DNA of 21,922 bases from Alphaproteobacteria bacterium UBA2723 (GCA_002353835.1 DEKL01000061.1:10075-31996), one strand, 5' to 3'; counted from the first letter of the stretch, positions 7,406 through 14,949 are shown. Numbers and translations are program-made. Notes: a model not told the origin generated them from the sequence alone.

Positions 7406-8368
7406 CTAATTCTGTTTAATGATACTGCTAATCTGATTTTGTTTTAATTTTTCACTTAAATTTTCAGCTTCTTTCCGTGTTTTAAAAGCACCTACCTTTA
7501 AGCGATAAAGCGTACTGCCGTTGGCTGCCGTTATCTCTTCAACCTCGTGGGAATAACTCTTTAAGAAAGTATGTTTTGCAGATAGTTGTGTCCACAATGT
7601 TTCAACAGACTTACGACTTGATGATGCAATAATTTGTGCATACCACGTTCCCTTAACGGCGACAGGCTTTGTCAGTGCCGGAGTTTCTGTTTCTTTTTTC
7701 TCAACCTTAGGTTCTTCGGCCTTTTTTTCTTCTTTATCAACCACACCCACCGTGCCAGCTTGAGAATTTATGCTTTTTTGAAGTTTAATTTCCACATCCT
7801 TAATTTTTTCCGGTATAACAACTTTGTCACTGCTGTTTGTTTTTACGGCGGTTAAATCTGTTGCTGCCACTTTTGTTTTTTCATCAAGCGTATCTTTAAT
7901 TTCTGCTGATGTGATAACATTGCTTTCTTCTTCTATACTTTCTACCAGATTTTCTATGTTTTCCGGTGTGGAAATTGTATTTTCCACAATAATCTTAGGC
8001 ATTTCCGGAGCAGGTATAATATTTACCTCCTCTGTTGCTTTGGGTAATTTGTCAACAATATGATAAATTTCACGGTCTTGATTACCTATTTCCATGCCCC
8101 CCGGATCATTGGGTTGAACTTTCGCCGGCGTTATGGAACGACGTACAATCGGTATTTCTTTTTCTTTTCCTTGATTATCCGTCGGCCCTAAAAACAGCCA
8201 ACCGACGACTCCGCCTACGATAATACCGGCCAGCATTCCGATAAATCCGTTTTTTGCGTGTTGTATTTCGTCCTGTCTTTCTTCTATGCTTTGCATATTC
8301 TGCCCTGCAACACGTTGCTGAAAATCTTTCGTGTTGTCATATCCGTCGGTATTAAAAGCATTCAGCAT
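7406..8368 (-). CDS. SPOR-domain envelope protein
   Basis: Inner-membrane protein that probably binds denuded septal peptidoglycan. A cytoplasmic N-terminus (1-40) leads to one membrane segment (about 42-60, GFIGMLAGIIVGGVVGWLFL), then a long Lys/Glu/Thr-rich linker and a C-terminal SPOR domain (about 240-318: WYAQIIASSSRKSVETLW .. LYRLKVGAFKTRKEAENL). GAAGGGA lies 7 nt before the ATG. Position immediately before nagZ is the common alphaproteobacterial arrangement, which links the operon to cell-wall turnover and division. Confidence 0.88.
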   Translation of the reverse strand: MLNAFNTDGYDNTKDFQQRVAGQNMQSIEERQDEIQHAKNGFIGMLAGIIVGGVVGWLFLGPTDNQGKEKEIPIVRRSITPAKVQPNDPGGMEIGNQDREIYHIVDKLPKATEEVNIIPAPEMPKIIVENTISTPENIENLVESIEEESNVITSAEIKDTLDEKTKVAATDLTAVKTNSSDKVVIPEKIKDVEIKLQKSINSQAGTVGVVDKEEKKAEEPKVEKKETETPALTKPVAVKGTWYAQIIASSSRKSVETLWTQLSAKHTFLKSYSHEVEEITAANGSTLYRLKVGAFKTRKEAENLSEKLKQNQISSIIKQN

Positions 8369-8485
8369 GTACTTTTCCCTTCATGTTTTTTACTTGCAGA
8401 CGCATTATAATCTTAAATATGTTTACAATCATTTAATATTATATCGGTTAAAGTTTTCTTATCGGTATTTAAATAGGTATCTTTG
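8369..8485. other. divergent intergenic region between the SPOR gene and xthA
   Basis: A 117-bp AT-rich gap that must carry promoters for both directions. On the minus strand TATAAT occurs at 8409-8404, about 36 nt before the SPOR start, but no good -35 is visible. On the plus strand a TTTACA at about 8423 is not followed by a good -10 at standard spacing. No hairpin or conserved motif was recognised. Confidence 0.4.
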
Positions 8486-9280
8486 ATGAAAATAGCAACA
8501 TATAATATTAACTCTATCAGAGCTCGCACGACAAATTTATGGCAATGGCTTAAAAATTATAATCCGGATATTGTTTTTTTACAGGAAATTAAATGCGAAT
8601 CCGAAGATTTTCCGTATTTTGAGTGCGAAGCGCTCGGTTACAATGTTGCTGTTTTAGGGCAAAAAAGTTATAACGGGGTTGCCATTTTATCTAAATACGA
8701 TTTTGAAATTAGTGCTAAGAATCTGCCGACCTTTCAAAATGATGATGCCATGCGTTACTTAGAAATTCTGGTAAAAAAAGGTAATTCTAAGTTTTGGGCT
8801 GCTTCCATCTATGCACCTAACGGTTGTTCTCCGGATAAGATTATTGAAAAGGAAAAACTAGCTTATAAGCTCAAGTGGTTTGATTGTTTGCACACACATA
8901 TCTTAAGTAAAATATCCTCCGGCATACCTTTTATTATTGGTGGAGATTTCAATGTTATGATGTCTCCGCTTGATGTATATGAACCCCAAAAATTTGCCGG
9001 GAGTCCTCTTTACTCTAAGCCGGTTTGGGATAAAATTAATGCTATAATTTATTCGGGAGCACATGATGCTTTTCGCTTATTACACCCTAAAAATGAAGGT
9101 TTTACATTTTGGGACTATACCGGTAACTCTTTTGTAACTAATTCAGGTTTAAGAATAGACTATATCTTCGTTTCCGCACAATTTGCCGAAAGACTTATTA
9201 AGTGCGAAACGGATAAATCTTTGCGGATGACGGATAAACCATCTGATCATACCGTTCTAACTGCAGAATTTGAGGTCTGA
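8486..9280 (+). CDS. xthA: exodeoxyribonuclease III (AP endonuclease, ExoIII/APE1 family)
   Basis: Base-excision repair enzyme: cleaves 5' of abasic sites and has 3'-5' exonuclease and 3'-phosphatase activity, Mg-dependent, cytosolic. 264 aa, the family's usual length. Motifs: MKIATYNINSIRAR (1-14), LQEIKCES (32-39; Glu34 metal ligand), YAPNG (109-113), GGDFNV (152-157; Asp154 and Asn156), LRIDYIFVS (222-230) and SDHTVLTAEFEV (253-264, catalytic His255). The ATG at 8486 is preferred over the TTG at 8483 because the family begins MKIATYN and AGG lies 8 nt upstream. The next gene begins 1 bp after its stop. Confidence 0.94.
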   Translation: MKIATYNINSIRARTTNLWQWLKNYNPDIVFLQEIKCESEDFPYFECEALGYNVAVLGQKSYNGVAILSKYDFEISAKNLPTFQNDDAMRYLEILVKKGNSKFWAASIYAPNGCSPDKIIEKEKLAYKLKWFDCLHTHILSKISSGIPFIIGGDFNVMMSPLDVYEPQKFAGSPLYSKPVWDKINAIIYSGAHDAFRLLHPKNEGFTFWDYTGNSFVTNSGLRIDYIFVSAQFAERLIKCETDKSLRMTDKPSDHTVLTAEFEV

Positions 9281-9281
9281 T

Positions 9282-10313
9282 ATGTTTAGATTTTTAACCA
9301 TATTCTTACTTGCTTTCTTAATAAGGGTACAGCCGGTTATTGCCTACGAATTTACACAGGTTAACCGCTTACTTGATATAATTGCACAAGAATACGCCGA
9401 ACAAGTTAACCTCAAACAATTGTCCCTTAAAAGCGGGGAAGCTCTGACACGCGTTGATGATGGATTTAAATTGTACCATAGTGATTCTAAAGCCTTTTTA
9501 TACCATAAAAATCAGCTTATCAGTACCTTTATGCTGCCGGAAGGCGAAAATGTTCGCTCTTGGAAAAAAGTTATTTGTGATATTCTTGATGCAGGAATGA
9601 AATGCTCAGAAAGGTTGGTACAAAAGCAAAATGAGTTAGAAACCGAAACAATAAAAATCATCTTAGAAAATTTAGATGACTACTCTCGTGTTGATGCAGT
9701 ATCTACTGAAAAAACTCTTATAGATTACAAAATTAAAGATGACATTCTCTACGTTAAATTGCATGGTTTCAATAAAGGACAAGCCCAAAATTTAAGAAGC
9801 ATTATTTTGCAATATCCTAATGCTGTTGGTTTAATTTTGGATTTAAGAGATAATCACGGGGGCAGTTTCAATGAAGCACTTCGTACCGCTGATTTATTTT
9901 TGGATGAAAACCTTATAACTTACAGTTCCACACGCCACCAAACTCGTCGTTATTATACATCATCCAGAGGGGATATTCTGAAAGGTAAACCTATTGCCGT
10001 TTTAGCCAATGAATACACTGCTTCTGCCGCGGAGATTGTTGCGGCAGCTCTAGTTGAACAAAGCCGGGCCACCCTTGTTGGTACAAAAACTTTCGGAAAA
10101 GGAAGTATTCAGCGCCATCATAAGTTTGATAAAGACAATATCTTTTTAACCAGCGGGTATTTCTTTTCTCCGGCAGGGCATAAGATAAATAAAAACGGCG
10201 TTATGCCACAAATATGTACAGGTATTCAGAATAATTGTTTTAAATCTGATAGAGATAACCCACAAAAGACTCTGCAGACTGCTATTCAGTTTATCAAAAA
10301 ACACCTTGGTTGA
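9282..10313 (+). CDS. exported S41-family C-terminal-processing-type serine peptidase, no PDZ domain
   Basis: Probable periplasmic serine protease of the CtpA/Tsp (S41) family. The start is ATG 9282, with GAGGT (9272-9276) just upstream inside the xthA end; the in-frame TTG at 9270 is unlikely. Signal peptide residues 1-21 (hydrophobic, ending VIA-YEF). The peptidase core spans about 145-310: LILDLRDNHGGSFNEA (184-199), NEYTASAAEI (243-252) with likely catalytic Ser248, and TKTFGKGSIQ (268-277) with likely general-base Lys273. The 25-residue Ser-Lys spacing matches Tsp (S430/K455). The region before the core (22-140) shows no recognisable PDZ domain, unlike classical Ctp proteases, so substrate recognition may differ. 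At 343 aa it is shorter than most. Tightly coupled to xthA. Confidence 0.85.
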   Translation: MFRFLTIFLLAFLIRVQPVIAYEFTQVNRLLDIIAQEYAEQVNLKQLSLKSGEALTRVDDGFKLYHSDSKAFLYHKNQLISTFMLPEGENVRSWKKVICDILDAGMKCSERLVQKQNELETETIKIILENLDDYSRVDAVSTEKTLIDYKIKDDILYVKLHGFNKGQAQNLRSIILQYPNAVGLILDLRDNHGGSFNEALRTADLFLDENLITYSSTRHQTRRYYTSSRGDILKGKPIAVLANEYTASAAEIVAAALVEQSRATLVGTKTFGKGSIQRHHKFDKDNIFLTSGYFFSPAGHKINKNGVMPQICTGIQNNCFKSDRDNPQKTLQTAIQFIKKHLG

Positions 10314-10380
10314 TTCTTCTGGACAAAAACATTAAAGTATGGTATCTTTCTCTTGTCAGAACATACAGGAGATTTCTAAA

Positions 10381-11088
10381 ATGTCTTTCTTTTCAAAGTT
10401 TTTTAAGCATTCAGAAGAGCCAGAAAAAGAACAAACAGCTATTGAACAATTGGCTAGCAGATACATTTATCCCGAGGATGAATATTGGATACCTTTCGGT
10501 AATCCAGACAAGCACTATGTTATTACAGATACGAAAACTGACCGGATATTTCATCTAAACGTTTGCTATGATTTCATAGACTGGTATAATATGGAAAAAG
10601 CAGAAGCTAATATGCGTGACCCTAAAGATGACTATTTTAAGGTAACGGCCACTGTTTCTACCGGTGATGAAAATAATGAAATCAGCTATTCCTTTGCGGC
10701 ACGTCTGGAACAGAAGAATTTTGATAGGATTATCAATTTAACAGATGCCAGATTGGCTTTGTATGACCAACTTAAAGAAGCACGCGCTGATAGTTCTAAC
10801 CCGCAAAGACAGCAAGAAGCCTATCTGGTCAGTACGTTGCTCAGAGCCGTTCATGATAATGTGTGGATAGCCCCTTTAACAAAGTATAAGGAAAAATTGG
10901 AACAAGCCCGTGCTGAGGTTAAGGCAGCTTATATTGCGGCACAACCTAAAATAGAAGCCTACAAAGAAAAGAATCAGAAAAGGAAATCTTCAAAGAAAAA
11001 AGAAGTTTTAACTTCCGAGCAATTTAATATGCAGATGTCTGCATATATGCAAAATCTTATGCGAGAAAACCTCGTTGACAGGAATTAA
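10381..11088 (+). CDS. hypothetical cytosolic protein, 235 aa
   Basis: I do not recognise this protein. ATG 10381 (MSFFSKFF) is chosen because AGGAG lies about 9 nt upstream; an upstream in-frame ATG at 10339 lacks a site. There is no signal peptide or membrane segment. Residues about 20-115 are mixed alpha/beta with aromatic clusters (DEYWIPFG; FIDWYNMEKAEANM), and residues about 120-235 are strongly helical, Lys/Glu/Ala/Gln-rich and probably coiled-coil (EKLEQARAEVKAAYIAA; basic stretch KKNQKRKSSKKK). It follows the S41 peptidase by 67 bp, in the same direction, and is followed by the rpmG promoter. Confidence 0.75.
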   Translation: MSFFSKFFKHSEEPEKEQTAIEQLASRYIYPEDEYWIPFGNPDKHYVITDTKTDRIFHLNVCYDFIDWYNMEKAEANMRDPKDDYFKVTATVSTGDENNEISYSFAARLEQKNFDRIINLTDARLALYDQLKEARADSSNPQRQQEAYLVSTLLRAVHDNVWIAPLTKYKEKLEQARAEVKAAYIAAQPKIEAYKEKNQKRKSSKKKEVLTSEQFNMQMSAYMQNLMRENLVDRN

Positions 11089-11115
11089 AAAATTTACGTT
11101 CTTTCTAAAAATCTG

Positions 11116-11143
11116 TTGACATTACAGATAATAACTGTATATT
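11116..11143 (+). promoter_or_regulatory. sigma70-type promoter for rpmG
   Basis: A perfect -35 TTGACA (11116-11121) is followed after 16 nt by TATATT (11138-11143; 5 of 6 matches to TATAAT). It lies about 50 bp before the rpmG start and after the previous gene's stop, so rpmG is transcribed on its own. Confidence 0.75.
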
Positions 11144-11191
11144 GCGTTTAAAGTTTTTTGTGTTTAACGTTTATTTTATAAGAGTGGAACA

Positions 11192-11359
11192 ATGGCAAAA
11201 GCAGTAAAAATTAAAGTAAAAATGGAAAGTACAGCCAATACCGGCACATTCTTCTTGGCTGAGAAGAATCCGCGTACTCATCCGGAAAAATTAACCATGC
11301 GTAAGTATGACAAGAAGTCAAAAAAGCATGAGGAATTTGTTGAAAAGAAATTGAAGTAA
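11192..11359 (+). CDS. rpmG: 50S ribosomal protein L33
   Basis: A 55-residue small ribosomal protein of the large subunit near the E site. The sequence begins MAKAVKIKVKMESTANTG and contains FFLAEKNPRT and LTMRKYDKKSKKHEEF, the L33 signature region. It lacks the CxxC pairs, so it is the zinc-independent (C-minus) type. GTGGAA lies 6 nt before the ATG, giving only a partial ribosome-binding match. Monocistronic: its own promoter lies upstream and a GC-rich terminator directly downstream. Confidence 0.95.
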   Translation: MAKAVKIKVKMESTANTGTFFLAEKNPRTHPEKLTMRKYDKKSKKHEEFVEKKLK

Positions 11360-11380
11360 TATTTCTTTTATGTTTTTTTG

Positions 11381-11407
11381 AAAAGCACCCTTCGGGGTGC
11401 TTTTTTT
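11381..11407. terminator. rpmG intrinsic terminator, also positioned to end xerC transcription
   Basis: Stem AAAAGCACCC (11381-11390) with GGGTGCTTTT (11395-11404), stable TTCG tetraloop, and a run of seven T to 11407. The T-run overlaps the xerC stop codon (11406-11408). The A-rich left side gives a short U-tract on the minus strand, so it could also terminate xerC, though less efficiently. Confidence 0.9.
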
Positions 11408-12308
11408 AGTTTGGAAAAGCTTTTTTGTATTCTCGTTTTATTTTTTCTAAATCCACTTCTGTGTATTTTTGAGTTGAGCTTAGCGAGGCGTGGCCTAATA
11501 ACTCTTGAATAGAACGCAAATCAGAACCCTCTGCCAGCAAATGAGTCGCAAACGAGTGCCTTAAAGCATGCGGCGTGATATTTGATGGTAAATTCAACTC
11601 GGCACGTATCTTTTGTAATTTTCTTTGAATAATACGTGGTTTTACTCTTTCACCCTTTGCCCCTAAAAATAAAGCTTCTCCTCTTTTTAAGCGATAGGGA
11701 CAACTTGCTTTATATTCCTCTATTCGCTCTATGACAATCGGCAAAATGGGTACATATCTGTCCTTATTGCCTTTACCGTGAATTTTAATAAATTCGGAAT
11801 CTGAATTGATGTCTTCCACATTAAGATTTAGAGCTTCAGAAATTCGCAAACCGCAACCGTACAAAAGCGTAAATATGGCCATATCTCTTATTCCCAGCCA
11901 CGGTTCACTGCATTTTTTAGCGGCCACGTCTATAACTTCAAAGGTTGTATCTACATCTAAGGCGCGAGGCAATGTTTTCGGTAGTTTCGGTGTAGCTATT
12001 TGGAATACCGCCGTATTTTGCATAATGTTATTGTCATCAAGCCATTTAAAAAAATTGCGAACAGCCGCCTCTTCTCTGGCAATAGATGCTTTTCCGATAT
12101 AACTTTTGGTACGCGCACTGAAAAAATTTCTAAAATCGCGAATATCCAATTTTTCTAAATCTCCAAGCCCTATCTGGGGGGAGAAATAATTGAAAAATAT
12201 GTTTAAATCACTCACATAACTGTTTACGGTATTAGGAGAGTAATTTCTCTGTGTCTTTAACCAATCTACCCAACGTTTTGTAATTTTTAAAAGTTCTTTG
12301 TTTGCCAT
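11406..12308 (-). CDS. xerC: site-specific tyrosine recombinase XerC
   Basis: Tyrosine recombinase that resolves chromosome dimers at dif together with XerD. 300 aa, the usual length. A SAM-like core-binding domain (about 5-92) precedes the catalytic domain with the full active-site set: Arg155 (GCGLRISEAL), Lys179 (GKGNKDRYVP), His247 and Arg250 (HALRHSFATHLL), His273 (LGHASLSSTQ) and nucleophile Tyr282 (QKYTEVD). The RSIQELLGHASLSSTQ box favours XerC over XerD. AGAGGA lies 5 nt before the ATG, immediately after the U-tract of the upstream gene's terminator, so expression depends on readthrough or a promoter I cannot see. Confidence 0.9.
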   Translation of the reverse strand: MANKELLKITKRWVDWLKTQRNYSPNTVNSYVSDLNIFFNYFSPQIGLGDLEKLDIRDFRNFFSARTKSYIGKASIAREEAAVRNFFKWLDDNNIMQNTAVFQIATPKLPKTLPRALDVDTTFEVIDVAAKKCSEPWLGIRDMAIFTLLYGCGLRISEALNLNVEDINSDSEFIKIHGKGNKDRYVPILPIVIERIEEYKASCPYRLKRGEALFLGAKGERVKPRIIQRKLQKIRAELNLPSNITPHALRHSFATHLLAEGSDLRSIQELLGHASLSSTQKYTEVDLEKIKREYKKAFPN

Positions 12309-12319
12309 TTAAGTCCTCT

Positions 12320-12365
12320 AAAAAAAAATAACCTCTTAATATTTACAGCATAATATTAAGAGGTT
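12320..12365 (-). terminator. intrinsic terminator of the ferritin-like gene, abutting the xerC RBS
   Basis: On the minus strand a perfect 14-bp stem (12365-12352 with 12343-12330; loop 8 nt) is followed by TA and nine T (12328-12320). It lies 11 bp after the stop of the ferritin-like gene. The T-run ends one base before the AGAGG of xerC, leaving no room for a separate xerC promoter after it. Confidence 0.85.
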
Positions 12366-12375
12366 AAATTTTGCT

Positions 12376-12861
12376 TTAATAATACTTAAAATCCGCGTCA
12401 AAATCTTCCATTTCTTGCTCATGTTTAAGTTCTTCCTTTAGTATTTTGCGCGATATTCTGAATGTTTCATAATCTTTATCTTGGCACATTTCACAAATTT
12501 CCTGATATCTGGCAACGGCACAACGTTCAGTCGCAAGATTTTGGGCAACCAGTATTTTTGTATCCGGTGTTTCCGGCTTTTCATATTTACATTTTGCGTA
12601 TTTTTCAAAATCCATCGGATTTAGTACAGGTGTATCCCCTAATTGTATAATTCTATCGGCCAACCAGTCCGCGTGCTTTAATTCTTCAAGTGCGTGTTCT
12701 TTAAACTCCGCTTCAATTTTTGGTCTTTCAAGTCCTTCTGCAACTTTTGCACCAATCCAATATTGATAGTATGCCAGCCACTCCTCGGCATAGGCACATT
12801 TTAAGATTTGCAATAATTCCTTTTTATCTGTTTTTACTATTTTTTGTGCATATTCGCCCAT
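12376..12861 (-). CDS. ferritin-like diiron protein (bacterioferritin/Dps-like group)
   Basis: A 161-aa four-helix-bundle protein of the ferritin-like superfamily, likely involved in iron storage or peroxide detoxification. Two carboxylate-His motifs are visible: EELKH at 59-63 and EELKH at 143-147, with further Glu at 26/27 (AEEWLAYYQYW), 112 (ATER) and 121, which is a complete set for a dinuclear iron site. A CxxC (Cys123, Cys126) and Cys114 lie in helix 3, a feature reminiscent of DPS-like thioferritins, but the subfamily is not certain. Strong GGAGGAG 4 nt before the ATG. It has its own terminator and a regulated-looking upstream region containing an inverted repeat. Confidence 0.85.
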   Translation of the reverse strand: MGEYAQKIVKTDKKELLQILKCAYAEEWLAYYQYWIGAKVAEGLERPKIEAEFKEHALEELKHADWLADRIIQLGDTPVLNPMDFEKYAKCKYEKPETPDTKILVAQNLATERCAVARYQEICEMCQDKDYETFRISRKILKEELKHEQEMEDFDADFKYY

Positions 12862-12896
12862 TTTCTCCTCCTTGTATTATTTTACCAATGACAATA

Positions 12897-12935
12897 GATA
12901 ATCATCAATTCTTGATTATCAATGCCTTTTATAAT
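12897..12935. promoter_or_regulatory. perfect inverted repeat (candidate operator) and -10 between the ferritin-like gene and rpe
   Basis: GATAATCA (12897-12904) and TGATTATC (12913-12920) form a perfect 8-bp inverted repeat with an 8-nt spacer. It lies where the -35 of a rpe promoter with -10 TATAAT (12930-12935) would be; the -35 itself is poor. On the minus strand TTGATG (12909-12904), 18 nt, then TAAAAT could serve the ferritin-like gene. GATAAT/ATTATC half-sites resemble Fur-box hexamers, but the spacing does not match the classic 19-bp Fur box, so the regulator is unknown. Confidence 0.45.
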
Positions 12936-12989
12936 CTTTACTTCAAGTTAAGCTTTTCTGGTTTATTCTGCTGTTATTAGGAGAAACAG

Positions 12990-13634
12990 ATGGTTTTAAT
13001 TGCACCCAGTCTTTTAGCGGCAGATTCCGCTAACTTTGAAAAGGAAATCTCAGCACTTGAAGATGCTCATGCGGATTTATTGCATTTTGATGTGATGGAT
13101 GGACATTTTGTGCCTAATATGACATTTGGTTCACATGTGCTAAAACAGCTTAAAAAATGCACAAAAATACCTTTTGATGTTCATTTAATGGTTAATAATC
13201 CTGAAAAATTTATTCCATGGTTTGCTGAAGCCGGCGCTGATTATTTAACTTTCCATTTGGAGGCAACATCTCATGCAGATGAGCTTATTGATACCATTCA
13301 TCAATATGGCATAAAAGCCGGAGTTACACTCAAGCCAAGTAGTGATATAAAATTACTTTCTCAACTTAAAAAAATTCCTGACTTGGTGTTGATTATGAGT
13401 GTTGAACCGGGGTTTGGCGGACAGGCTTTTATTAGCGATACCCCGCAAAAAATTGTTATGGCAAAAAATATGTTCGGTCGCAATACACTTATTGAAGTTG
13501 ACGGGGGCATAAATGAGCAAACCGCAAGATTATGCATTGATGCAGGTGCAGATATTTTAGTTGCGGGAACTGCGGTTTTTAAGAATGGAAATTATTGTAA
13601 CAATATCAAAATCCTTAAAGGAGAGAAACTATGA
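12990..13634 (+). CDS. rpe: ribulose-phosphate 3-epimerase
   Basis: Pentose-phosphate pathway enzyme interconverting ribulose-5-phosphate and xylulose-5-phosphate. TIM barrel of 214 aa with all metal and active-site landmarks: IAPSLLAAD (4-12), LLHFDVMDGHFVPN (30-43; His32, Asp34), FDVHLMV (62-68; His65), MSVEPGFGGQAF (136-147), IEVDGGIN (168-175; Asp171) and AGTAVF (192-197). AGGAG is 8 nt before the ATG. The stop overlaps the response-regulator start as ATGA, so the two are translationally coupled, an unusual functional pairing that may simply be an operon of convenience. Confidence 0.95.
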   Translation: MVLIAPSLLAADSANFEKEISALEDAHADLLHFDVMDGHFVPNMTFGSHVLKQLKKCTKIPFDVHLMVNNPEKFIPWFAEAGADYLTFHLEATSHADELIDTIHQYGIKAGVTLKPSSDIKLLSQLKKIPDLVLIMSVEPGFGGQAFISDTPQKIVMAKNMFGRNTLIEVDGGINEQTARLCIDAGADILVAGTAVFKNGNYCNNIKILKGEKL

Positions 13635-14350
13635 GTTTGGTTATGGTTATTGAAGATGAAGAAGCACTTTCCATGCTGTTAAGCTATAATCTTGAAAAAG
13701 AAGGTTATGAAGTTGCCACCGTTTCTAACGGGCTTAATGCCGTTAGCGAAGTTGAACGTTTATTACCTTCGGTGATTATCCTTGATTGGATGCTTCCGGA
13801 AATTTCCGGTGTGGAAATTTGTAAAATCATCCGTTCTAAACCGGATATCAAAACAATTCCTATCATTATGCTCACGGCAAAAAGCCAGGAGGAAGATAAA
13901 ATCAAAGGCCTTTCCGCAGGTGCCGATGACTATGTTACCAAACCTTTTTCCGTACCGGAACTTATGGCGCGTGTTAAAACGAATATGAGACGTGCTCCGT
14001 TATTTGAAGAAAAAGAAAAAACTCTTGCTTTTGAAGATATTTTTATGGACTTGGTGGAGAGAAAAGTTAAACGCGGTGACAATTATCTGCACTTAAGCCC
14101 GACCGAATTCCGTCTGCTTAAAATGCTTATTCGTGAACCGGGAAAAGTTTTTTCAAGAGAGGTTTTGCTTAAATCTGTTTGGGGTGAAAATATTTTCGTA
14201 GAATCCAGAACCGTTGATGTGCATATCCGTCGTTTGAGAAAGTCCCTTAATAAATACGGACCTAACTATATCAGAACGGTTAGAGCCAACGGATATGCCA
14301 TTGATAAAAATGCCGAAAATGATGAGGCAGATGCCGAAGAAGAAGATTAA
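13631..14350 (+). CDS. phoB: PhoB-type OmpR-family response regulator
   Basis: Two-component transcription factor, 239 aa. The receiver domain (1-118) has the acidic pocket EDE (8-10), phospho-acceptor Asp52 (LDWMLPEISG), Thr82 (MLTAKS) and Lys104 (VTKPFSVPEL). The C-terminal winged-helix DNA-binding domain (about 130-226) contains LSPTEFRLLKML, FSREVLLKSVWG and RTVDVHIRRLRKSLN. DWMLP and PFSVPELMAR strongly favour PhoB, the phosphate-starvation regulator, over other OmpR-family members. No histidine kinase lies next to it, so its partner (PhoR or other) must be elsewhere. It ends with an acidic tail, and its stop overlaps the recR stop on the other strand. Confidence 0.85.
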   Translation: MSLVMVIEDEEALSMLLSYNLEKEGYEVATVSNGLNAVSEVERLLPSVIILDWMLPEISGVEICKIIRSKPDIKTIPIIMLTAKSQEEDKIKGLSAGADDYVTKPFSVPELMARVKTNMRRAPLFEEKEKTLAFEDIFMDLVERKVKRGDNYLHLSPTEFRLLKMLIREPGKVFSREVLLKSVWGENIFVESRTVDVHIRRLRKSLNKYGPNYIRTVRANGYAIDKNAENDEADAEEED

Positions 14351-14940
14351 AGCTGTTTTCTCATATCTAAAGCCAGTTTAATTGTACCATCATCCATATA
14401 ATCCAGTTCTGCACCAACCGGAATACCCTGTGCTAATGTGGATACCTTGATATCTTTACCCTTTAATAGAGAGGATATGTAATGCATGGTTATTTGCCCG
14501 TCAACCGTTGCCGGCAGGGCTAATATGATTTCATTTATCTGTTCTTTATTTATGCGATCCAACAAGCCACCGATATTTAAATCATCTGGGGTTACACCCT
14601 CAATAGCGGATAAGACTCCGCCTAATACATGATAGCGCCCTTTATATAAACCGCCACGCTCTAAGGCCCATAAATCGCTGATATCTTGAACAATACAAAG
14701 CAAGTTACTGTCCCGATTTGATGAACTGCATATAGAACACGGACTTTCTGTGTCATAATTACCGCATATTTCACATACTTTAATATGTTCTTCAACATCT
14801 TGCAAAGCACTAATCAACTGCGGAATTAACGCATCCTTTTTCTTGAGCAAATGCAAAACTATCCTTCTTGCTGAACGTGTCCCCAGCGAGGGCAATTTGG
14901 AGATAATTTTTATTAATTGCTCAATACTTTGGTCGGACAT
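14347..14940 (-). CDS. recR: recombination mediator RecR
   Basis: DNA-binding component of RecFOR, loads RecA at gapped DNA. 197 aa. An N-terminal helix-hairpin-helix (ISKLPSLGTRSARRIVLHLL, about 13-32) is followed by a Cys4 zinc finger (Cys56, 59, 68 and 71: CEICG..CSIC), a TOPRIM domain (about 80-175; LCIVQDISDLWALER, YHVLGGVLSAIEGVTPDDL) and the C-terminal ATP-like motif region (ALDMRKQL). AGGGAAAATCA precedes the ATG. Third gene of dnaX-ybaB-recR, an arrangement widely conserved in bacteria. The 3' end overlaps the phoB stop by 4 nt, convergently, with no terminator between them. Confidence 0.95.
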   Translation of the reverse strand: MSDQSIEQLIKIISKLPSLGTRSARRIVLHLLKKKDALIPQLISALQDVEEHIKVCEICGNYDTESPCSICSSSNRDSNLLCIVQDISDLWALERGGLYKGRYHVLGGVLSAIEGVTPDDLNIGGLLDRINKEQINEIILALPATVDGQITMHYISSLLKGKDIKVSTLAQGIPVGAELDYMDDGTIKLALDMRKQL

Positions 14941-14949
14941 TGATTTTCC

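Noticed and set aside
8483..8485. TTG start for xthA
   Set aside because: ATG 8486 follows immediately, matches the MKIATYN family start and fits the AGG spacing better.
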